6,698 nucleotides of DNA from Acidobacteriota bacterium (GTDB lineage: Bacteria; Acidobacteriota; Terriglobia; UBA7540), in the NCBI GenBank assembly GCA_003171295.1, contig PMYF01000279.1, positions 1 through 6,698 on the forward strand. Direction: 5' to 3'. Made by a program: the position numbers and the translations under genes. Of the stretch, positions 1-5,747 are shown one piece after another (position 1 is the first letter of the stretch; each line of letters begins with the position of its first letter). The notes beneath the pieces are model-generated. The model was not told the origin of the DNA and did no database searches. It saw only the letters and a program-made list of their open reading frames with translations.

Positions 1-2
1 GC

Positions 3-320
3 GACGGGCCAGAAACGGGGTTCGGGGCCCCGAAGCGGACTTCCGGGGAGTCAGGGGTTGCAATTCCACAAGTGCGCCGTTGTACGACCTTGTGGCGCCC
101 ACTGGACGTGAAGGCGACTTTTCAGGCCGAATCCCAAACAGCGCCGGAATTGGTTGAGCGGCAGCAGCTTCCAGTGAGACGAGCGAATAAATTCCTCGGC
201 AGACAACAGGAGAGTACTTTCCGAATCGACCAGGCTTTGCCGCGATTGCCGTCAGCATACTGCTGGACCCCAGCGCGATTGCCCAACACCAGGAGTAACG
301 TAGCGCGGACCAGTTTCTGA
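3..320 (+). CDS. Possible 3' end of a plus-strand gene entering from the left (doubtful)
   Basis: One plus-strand frame is open from the left edge to a TGA at 318-320, about 105 codons, with an internal GTG at 72. The translation (for example KATFQAESQTAPELVERQQLPVRRANKFLGRQQ) matches nothing I recognise, and its end (SAYCWTPARLPNTRSNVARTSF) does not look conserved. In its favour, the stop codon falls in the loop of a plus-strand terminator hairpin, as expected for a gene converging on the helicase. Against it are a high-GC region, where open frames arise by chance, and the lack of any domain. If it is not coding, bases 1-301 hold no gene that I can support. Confidence 0.2.
   Translation, partial: DGPETGFGAPKRTSGESGVAIPQVRRCTTLWRPLDVKATFQAESQTAPELVERQQLPVRRANKFLGRQQESTFRIDQALPRLPSAYCWTPARLPNTRSNVARTSF
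21..34. repeat. Perfect 14-bp palindrome
   Basis: TTCGGGGCCCCGAA is its own reverse complement. Its right half also forms a second hairpin with downstream bases: CCCCG-AAG (28-35) against CTT-c-CGGGG (40-48, one bulged base). It could be a protein-binding dyad, part of a terminator, or a by-product of local GC richness. Its position at the window edge hides its context. Confidence 0.5.
66..95. repeat. Short inverted repeat
   Basis: CCACAAG (66-72) and CTTGTGG (89-95) form a perfect 7-bp stem around a 16-base loop. No T-run follows, so it is not a standard terminator. It may be chance, but it adds to the density of dyads in the first 100 bases. Confidence 0.35.
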
Positions 321-383
321 GGTCCGCGGCTTTTTGGCAGGGTATCTCGGACGAACCGCGGACCTAAGAAACAGGTCCGCGCT
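302..383. repeat. Pair of inverted, self-palindromic hairpin repeats
   Basis: Two 28-base arms (302-329 and 356-383) are inverted copies of each other with two mismatches, separated by 26 bases. Each arm is itself a hairpin: stem CGCGGACC / GGTCCGCG (8 bp, perfect in both) with a 9-base loop. The loop is AGTTTCTGA at 312-320 and, read on the minus strand, TGTTTCTTA at 373-365. The mismatches fall only in the loops. The DNA could form two small hairpins or one long cruciform. The right arm contains the last codons and TAG stop (364-366) of the helicase; the left arm contains a plus-strand TGA (318-320). Confidence 0.85.
304..335 (+). terminator. Rho-independent terminator reading rightwards towards the helicase 3' end
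   Basis: A GC-rich 8-bp stem (304-311 with 321-328) and 9-base loop are followed, after GGC, by TTTTT at 331-335, the layout of an intrinsic terminator on the plus strand. It would stop transcripts from the left before they run antisense into the helicase gene. The matching hairpin at 357-381 has no T-run in the minus direction, so termination of the helicase transcript there is less certain. Confidence 0.6.
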
Positions 384-3300
384 TGTATGCTGCTGTGACG
401 GGGCGGGTCGCTCGGCAATACGGGAATTTACTGCAGCCGTAAAACCTTCCGTACCTCCCGCTCCGGAGCAACATCTTGGAGCCGCATTTTGGACACGGCT
501 GAACTCCCGCGGCGGGGGATGGCGGCGGCGTGGGCATGGTCTTTGCCTTCGCCCGATGCGCCGTTCGCGCGGCCTTACATTGTCGGCAAAACCTGCCCAT
601 GCCTGAAGCAAGTGCGCCATCTTTGAACTCCTCCAGGCCGCGCAACTCTTTACATTTCGGGCATACTTTCAGATCGCCATTCTTCAGGTGCTCGATATTG
701 CTATGGATGGTCTCCAGCAGTTGATGCGGGCTGCGGGCCGCCTTCTCAGCTGCTGCCTGACGTATGCGCTCGTTGAGGGTGGCAATCGGGTTATGACCTA
801 CATTAAACCTATTGATTCGTAGAAACCGGTAGCCATAGCCCTCCAGCACCTTCTGGCGGAATACGTCTTCTTCCGAGTAGTAGGCCTCGTAATCGGCGGC
901 ATCGAACGCCGCGCTCTCGCTGAAGTGCTCCTTAAACCCGTCGTATTCAATGATGATCTTCTGCTCACGTCCCTCACTGGGGCGATACAGCAGCAGGAAG
1001 TCCACCCGATAGAGCGGATGCTCGTATAGGGGATCGAGCTGTTTGAGGTACTTGCCGATCGCAAACTGAGGAATGAATTCGATGTGCTCTTTTTCGCTGC
1101 GCCAGAAATCGGTTTGGTAAAACCAGTTGAGCACCTCGGCTTCGCGGCCCGAGCGCTTGTCGACCTCCGTAACCGGGCGCTCCTTTCTGGCTTCGTCGCG
1201 CACCGCCCAGAAGTGCCGCAGCGCGTCGCCCACCGCACCGTCGAACGCCTCAACGTTCTTGCTGAGCATGAAATGCACGCACTCCTTGGCGCGGCTGAAC
1301 CCGACATTGAGGCGCTGCGCCTTGATCTTGCCGTCCTCCTCCAGGTCAACGCTCGCCAGATCCTTTATAAAAACACCCCAGAGGCGATCCATCGCCGGGC
1401 TGGCCACCATGGAATAAAACACGAGGTCACGCTCCTCGCCCTGGCAAGTGTCGAAAGTCATGATCTTCAACTTCAGCGTGTTGTCAAAATACTCCCGCTC
1501 CGTGGTCTTGCCGACCATGTCCACGAGCAGTTTCTGCTGGTCGGTATGTGGCGTGATGATGCCGACGCTAAGCTCGCATTTTTGCTCCTTTAGCTTTCGC
1601 AGCTCCGCCAGAATCGCCTTGGCCTCGGCCTCATTGGCATTGTGCGTCTTATCGAGTGCTGGCGAGAGCGGCAGTACCGTGAAGCGCACCACGTCATCGA
1701 TAGGCTTGCCCCGGATCTTCATCACCTGAAGCGTGTTCCGATAGAAGTTGGCGTTCGAGTACGAAATGATCTCCTTATATCCGCGGAAGTGTTTGAGCAG
1801 CTGGGTGTGATAGTTGCTGATGAACTCAAAGAACTCCAGCACAGAGGTGCGGATGTTGAAGCGTTCGAGCTTGACCAGTTTGGCCGGGTCCTGCGAGATG
1901 TGGCGGCGAAACGACGCATCAAGCCTGTTGAGGTACTCGCGGTTGGTGTCGGACCGAGCCTGCACTGCCTTCACGTTGCTGAACTGCTTCTTGTCGCCCA
2001 AGATCAGGATTTTGCGTGCCCGCAGGAGCGCCGGCAGAGCTTGGGCGATGCTGACCTGCGATGCCTCATCAATGACGAGCAGGTCAAAGATCTCCGGTTC
2101 CAAAGGGATGTACTCGGCGTAATCACGGATACCGGCGAGAATGCAGGGAAAGGCCTGCCGGAGCTTGCTGAATTCCTCTTTGGGGAATTGCTCCTTTGCG
2201 CGGATGACCTCGCGAAGCGCCTTCGCCGTATTCCGCTGGTTTTCGTAAAAATCAATGACTTGGCCGTCGAGCAGATAGGTCATGTGGACGGTCACCAGGT
2301 CTTGAATCCGCTTTTGCGCCTCGCCGTAGTGCACCTGCGGGATGCATTTGAACTTCTTGCGCAACTGCTCCCCGAGGACGAGATAGCGAATCAACCGGGT
2401 GAATTCCTCTTCCGGCAGAGCGGCCAGCCGAGACGTACTCAGACCGGGACAATCCGAAAGATCAACCCCGAGCTTGGCTAGGCTTTTTGGATACTTCTTG
2501 GCCCAAGCGGTCAGGTTCTGCGCCGCTTCCGCCAGTTCGGCAAGCTGCTGCAGGGCTGTTCGCCATTTCGGTGCAGTCAGCGCGTAGTGGCAGAGCGCGA
2601 CGCAATCGCAGCCGCCGGAAGTGCGCTTACCTTCCGCGCCGGCCAGGTTCGCGATACCCAGGACCTCCGTGAGCTGGGGGAGACAATTATGGGGGGCCTC
2701 GGCAGAGGCAAACCCCAACTTCTGCCGGAGTTGCTGGTCCAAAGTCTCCACTTTGCGTTTCGCAAACAGGTAGCCAAACACCGGCTTGCGCAGAGATTTG
2801 AACTGCTCAAGGAAACCGGCGAGCGTGAGCACGTCCTCGCCTGAGAGAGCACTGAGCAGTGAGAGCTTCTGCTCCGCCTCCGGATAGACATTGGTTACTT
2901 TTTTTATGATGTTTTCTGCTGCAGCGGCGCGCGTCAGAAAGGCCCCCAGTTCCGGCAGTTGACCCGCCGGCGAGAAACCCAAAGCCGACGCCAACGAAGT
3001 GAGCGGCTCCTCACCATGGCTGATTTGTCGCAGCGCCAAACAGACTTTTCGCAGGTCCTCTAGATCCGACGCCGCTTCCTCGCAGGACGCCAGTTCGTCG
3101 GCGTCAACCAGCGGCCCGGTGAGGGCGTACTGACCCTCTAGACCTGACCACTCGGAGATTTCGGGAAACTCGATATCCCCGTAGGCCAGAATTTCAGCCT
3201 CCAGATCTTCCCGCAAGCCCTCAACGGTCTGCCCGATGGCCTGCTCGACTGCTTCGTGCTCGCGCTTGACAGCCCGAAAGTGTGTCTTGATTCCTTCCAT

Positions 3301-5013
3301 AACCGAGACAGACAGGATTTGCGCGTAAGTGCTGCCTGTCCTGCCCAGCCGCAAGATCGGATTTTGAAACTGCTGGTCAGCGCGGACACCGTTTAAGGTT
3401 GAGGTGATTTTGTCTTCCACCACATCAAGCGCTTCTTTTTTGTCGGAGAGAACTAAAACCGACTGGTGCTGCAAGACCCCCTGACACACTATGGCGGTGA
3501 TGGTGTGGCTTTTGCCCGTACCCGGTGGCCCTTCCACGGTGATGTACTTGGCGCGAGCCTTTTGCAGCGCCAACAGAATTTGTCGCTGCTCGCTGTTTAG
3601 GGGGATTGGGCTTTCGTAAACGAGTCGCTCGGGTACTGAGAGGGCATCCCACTCGGTCTCGACTTCCGCCGCCACCGATTCCGGTTCGCGGTGAATGAAA
3701 TCATCGACCAGTCGCGCAAACGCCGCCGCAAGGGGCGTATTCGGCCCGGCGGCAAGCAGCTGGAGAATCTGCTCGTAATCATTGAGGAGCGCTTCATCAG
3801 AGTTATCGAAGAGGGCGATATAGGAGCTGTTGCTCAGACGGACCGAGATGCCCTTCGCTACTTGTGGTGCTGGACTTGTGATGTCGATGGTCTTGTCGAG
3901 GGCGAAGAAATTGGAGAGTTCCGATAAATACGTCTCAAGCAGTTCGGCCAGATCCTCCTCGTGCTGCGCTAGATAAATGATTCTGTCCTTTGTGCAGCGG
4001 AGGGTGCCCTTCTTCCCGCAGCGTTCGTTTTCCTGTTGGACGATATATTCCACCGCACGTTTATTTACATAGACCCGCGCGTCGAATTCGATGCTCAGCC
4101 GGTCGCGCTCCATAATGGCCTGGAACGGGATATAGAAAACCGGGTACTTAACCTCCTGGAACTGAATTTCGCAGAAGTAAAGGTAGAATTCCTGCTTCTC
4201 TAAAATGCTCTTATTGCGTTCCAGCTCATATAACTCCGCAAAAAGGTCGCCGATCGCAAGATCAGAGAAGAAGGTGATGACTTGTGCTGTGACGGTGCCG
4301 GCGTCAAGAATCCTCGCCAATTCGTCGGCCGTCTCGACTGCATGCCCGGTGATGAGCTTGCGCATGACCTCGGAGATTTTGCTGCGGGTCGGTTCCAGCA
4401 AGAGATCGCGGAGTTCCTCTTCCATCAGATACAGCGTGTTTTCGTCGGCAAGGGCCGCATTCTCCAAGGAACGCCGCAGATGTAACATGATCGGCGCCAC
4501 GATTTCGCTTTTGAGTTTGGCGCCCACAAACTCCAAAGAGGTGTTCAGTGCCACGTCAAAATCGTTGCAGTTGGCGCGGGCGATCCGCCCAAGCTCGGCT
4601 CCAATACCTGCGCAGAGACGCGCCATCTGATTTGCATTGACCTTCTCCGCCTCAAGCTCTACGAGGCGCAGCAGCGATTGCGGAACCGCGGTGCGGTAGA
4701 CACCTTTTGTGACATGGTCAAGCTCGCCCTCCCGAAATCCCCGACCGACCGTTTTCCAAACATGTGCCGCAAAGCTGGAATAGCGGGCAAGGCTCACACC
4801 GACCAGAAGGTTGTCGGTGTTGCGGAAGCGCACCACCCGCTTGGGATTCCTGCGACGGTGAAAGTCCGTCTCCAAGAAATCCATATAATATGTCGCCAAC
4901 TCTTTGACGAAGGCGAGGGAGGAAGGGCCGGAAGCTGCTTTTTCCGCAGCCTCCTTGGCTGGATTGGCCATAAATGGAGTATCCATTTCGACTTCTCGAT
5001 TGACCGTCAACAT
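364..5013 (-). CDS. Giant SF1 (UPF1/DNA2-like) helicase fused to a PD-(D/E)XK nuclease and C-terminal zinc fingers
   Basis: This is a predicted ATP-dependent nucleic-acid translocase coupled to a nuclease, 1549 residues. In order: an unrecognised N-terminal region (1 to ~465); a Q-like motif LNSEQ (472-476); Walker A GPPGTGKS (495-502); Walker B DEAS (982-985); motif III GDKKQ (1006-1010); a motif IV region LLKHFRGY (1072-1079); motif V QGEERD (1191-1196); and motif VI VGFSRAK (1237-1243). All are intact, so the motor should be active. Next comes a restriction-endonuclease-like domain of DUF559/Vsr type with VDF (D1338), IIIEYDG (E1356, D1358), H1363 and GYGYRFLRINRF (1392-1403). Then follows a CxxC...CxxC zinc ribbon (C1451, C1454, C1476, C1479), a Pro-rich linker and a topoisomerase-type C4 finger (C1507, C1510, C1527, C1533). 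The Walker A to B distance (~480 residues) is much longer than usual. No signal peptide is seen, so it should be cytoplasmic. SF1 helicase-nuclease fusions of this layout are common in phage-defence islands; the defence role here is inferred. The start may be codon 10. The TAG stop lies inside a hairpin. Confidence 0.93.
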   Translation of the reverse strand: MLTVNREVEMDTPFMANPAKEAAEKAASGPSSLAFVKELATYYMDFLETDFHRRRNPKRVVRFRNTDNLLVGVSLARYSSFAAHVWKTVGRGFREGELDHVTKGVYRTAVPQSLLRLVELEAEKVNANQMARLCAGIGAELGRIARANCNDFDVALNTSLEFVGAKLKSEIVAPIMLHLRRSLENAALADENTLYLMEEELRDLLLEPTRSKISEVMRKLITGHAVETADELARILDAGTVTAQVITFFSDLAIGDLFAELYELERNKSILEKQEFYLYFCEIQFQEVKYPVFYIPFQAIMERDRLSIEFDARVYVNKRAVEYIVQQENERCGKKGTLRCTKDRIIYLAQHEEDLAELLETYLSELSNFFALDKTIDITSPAPQVAKGISVRLSNSSYIALFDNSDEALLNDYEQILQLLAAGPNTPLAAAFARLVDDFIHREPESVAAEVETEWDALSVPERLVYESPIPLNSEQRQILLALQKARAKYITVEGPPGTGKSHTITAIVCQGVLQHQSVLVLSDKKEALDVVEDKITSTLNGVRADQQFQNPILRLGRTGSTYAQILSVSVMEGIKTHFRAVKREHEAVEQAIGQTVEGLREDLEAEILAYGDIEFPEISEWSGLEGQYALTGPLVDADELASCEEAASDLEDLRKVCLALRQISHGEEPLTSLASALGFSPAGQLPELGAFLTRAAAAENIIKKVTNVYPEAEQKLSLLSALSGEDVLTLAGFLEQFKSLRKPVFGYLFAKRKVETLDQQLRQKLGFASAEAPHNCLPQLTEVLGIANLAGAEGKRTSGGCDCVALCHYALTAPKWRTALQQLAELAEAAQNLTAWAKKYPKSLAKLGVDLSDCPGLSTSRLAALPEEEFTRLIRYLVLGEQLRKKFKCIPQVHYGEAQKRIQDLVTVHMTYLLDGQVIDFYENQRNTAKALREVIRAKEQFPKEEFSKLRQAFPCILAGIRDYAEYIPLEPEIFDLLVIDEASQVSIAQALPALLRARKILILGDKKQFSNVKAVQARSDTNREYLNRLDASFRRHISQDPAKLVKLERFNIRTSVLEFFEFISNYHTQLLKHFRGYKEIISYSNANFYRNTLQVMKIRGKPIDDVVRFTVLPLSPALDKTHNANEAEAKAILAELRKLKEQKCELSVGIITPHTDQQKLLVDMVGKTTEREYFDNTLKLKIMTFDTCQGEERDLVFYSMVASPAMDRLWGVFIKDLASVDLEEDGKIKAQRLNVGFSRAKECVHFMLSKNVEAFDGAVGDALRHFWAVRDEARKERPVTEVDKRSGREAEVLNWFYQTDFWRSEKEHIEFIPQFAIGKYLKQLDPLYEHPLYRVDFLLLYRPSEGREQKIIIEYDGFKEHFSESAAFDAADYEAYYSEEDVFRQKVLEGYGYRFLRINRFNVGHNPIATLNERIRQAAAEKAARSPHQLLETIHSNIEHLKNGDLKVCPKCKELRGLEEFKDGALASGMGRFCRQCKAARTAHRAKAKTMPTPPPSPAAGVQPCPKCGSKMLLRSGRYGRFYGCSKFPYCRATRPVTAAYKRGPVS
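4992..4997 (-). promoter_or_regulatory. Candidate ribosome binding site favouring an internal helicase start
   Basis: GAGAAG on the minus strand lies 5 bases before the ATG at 4984-4986 (codon 10 of the long frame), a good spacing. The first ATG (5011-5013) has the same hexamer at 5025-5030, but 11 bases away, which is long. The true N-terminus may therefore be MDTPFMANPAK at 4986. A third ATG, at 4969-4971, has no evident site. Confidence 0.35.
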
Positions 5014-5052
5014 ACGCCTAACCGCTTCTCAAGGCAATGACCGGTCGGGTTT

Positions 5053-5412
5053 TTAGCGTTCGATACCCCCAGCGCCCAGAGGAGTGGCAAGTTTTGCCAC
5101 TCCCACGAACGCCACAGCCTGAAACTCCTGGTCTGTCAACCCTTTCCTCCAACCCCTTAGCCGCTCAAAGAATGCGCGGTATCGCTGGCGACAGGCAGCA
5201 TCCTTAAAGGTGGCTTGATTTACTCCCACATTTTTGCCAGGCCGTCCATATCTCGCAAATTGAGATATACCCCGCATGACCTCGTTGAGTTGAAGCGTGA
5301 TGACCCCCAGATTAGGAAGGGCGAAATCTAGCTCAACTTGGTGCTTTTCCACGTGCGCGAAGCCGAGCACGGAATCTGGTTGACGGACGAAGATCTTATC
5401 CCCCTGTTGCAA
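5053..5412 (-). CDS. Small hypothetical protein (119 aa from TTG), possibly CsrA-like in its first half
   Basis: I do not recognise this protein. The coordinates use a TTG at 5410-5412, the only conventional start in the frame near its beginning. No Shine-Dalgarno precedes it. The frame stays open ten codons further to an in-frame TGA at 5443-5445, and those codons read protein-like (SIKSLALIVGL). An ATC at 5437-5439 sits where an ATG would be expected, so the real start may be upstream and non-canonical. The first half (LALIVGLQQGDKIFV, then HVEKHQVELDFALP and ITLQLNEV) has the spacing of a CsrA-like RNA-binding beta fold, which is only a weak resemblance. The second half is basic and probably helical (QRYRAFFERLRGWRKGLTDQEFQA). 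No membrane segment or signal peptide is seen. It ends 39 bases before the helicase start on the same strand, so the two are probably co-transcribed. A strong hairpin covers its last codons. Confidence 0.6.
   Translation of the reverse strand: MQQGDKIFVRQPDSVLGFAHVEKHQVELDFALPNLGVITLQLNEVMRGISQFARYGRPGKNVGVNQATFKDAACRQRYRAFFERLRGWRKGLTDQEFQAVAFVGVAKLATPLGAGGIER
5056..5112 (-). other. Two-tier RNA hairpin at the 3' end of the small gene
   Basis: GGAGTGGCAA (5081-5090) and TTGCCACTCC (5094-5103) form a perfect 10-bp stem with a 3-base loop. Outside them, GCGTTCG (5056-5062) and CGAACGC (5106-5112) form a perfect 7-bp outer stem, separated from the inner one by an asymmetric internal loop (18 bases on one side, 2 on the other). 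It lies within the last 19 codons of the small gene, ends just before its TAA stop, and sits about 45-100 bases upstream of the helicase start. No T-run follows on the minus strand, so it is not an ordinary intrinsic terminator. Possible roles, all inferred, are control of transcript stability, partial termination or translation of the helicase. Confidence 0.65.
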
Positions 5413-5442
5413 GCCGACAATGAGGGCGAGAGATTTGATGCT

Positions 5443-5747
5443 TCACCCGTGTACTCCGCGACCCCAGCCGCTGGCATGAGATTTACGAGCGCCATACAGC
5501 TATGTGCCAGGAGAGGGACTTACCTTTGCCCCCCGGGACCCCTTATTTTGAACGGTTGGGTGTCCAGCAATGATGTTGAGAAGACCGATGGGTGGGCCGC
5601 CACCACGCGATGGGCAGCTGAGAACGGGGTTCCCGATCTGCTGGTTGTTGATCCTGGCGTGTGGTACAGTGTCGAGAACCCTTCGGCGTGTCCAATCGGA
5701 CCTCTCGGCGACCCAATGTATCTATGGTGGCGGATTCAGGCTCAGCC
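5443..5747. other. Gap of about 305 bases with no supported gene
   Basis: This stretch lies between the methyltransferase stop (TAG at 5748-5750) and the in-frame TGA (5443-5445) that bounds the small downstream gene. On the minus strand I find only short frames with no protein-like character. One is a 49-codon frame from an ATG near 5476 that runs out of frame into the next gene. No tRNA cloverleaf, long inverted repeat or clear sigma-70 promoter is visible; the best -35/-10-like pair, around 5545-5575 on the minus strand, is too weak to call. A plus-strand frame (5338-5751) crosses the region but overlaps the small gene antisense. By position, it is where a promoter or leader for the two downstream genes would sit. 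Confidence 0.5.

Noticed and set aside
302..383. CRISPR array
   Set aside because: Only two repeat copies occur, in inverted orientation, and each is self-palindromic. CRISPR repeats are direct and multiple.
122..418. 98-codon minus-strand frame overlapping the helicase end and the hairpins
   Set aside because: It overlaps the 3' end of the helicase gene and the hairpin pair in another frame, and its translation is Arg/Ser/Pro/Cys-rich without domain character.
1642..2481. 279-codon plus-strand open frame inside the helicase gene
   Set aside because: It lies wholly antisense to the conserved helicase region, including the DEAS and GDKKQ motifs. Its Leu/Val/Asp/Glu-rich composition is that of an antisense shadow of a real coding frame.
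5039..5055. GACCGGTC palindrome followed by a T-run as a plus-strand terminator
   Set aside because: An 8-bp self-complementary sequence leaves no loop and too short a stem, and no plus-strand gene is established upstream of it.
5443..5747. tRNA or attachment site in the gap
   Set aside because: GTCGAGAACCC near 5670 faintly recalls a T-arm, but no acceptor, anticodon or D stems can be built around it, and no direct repeat is seen within the window.
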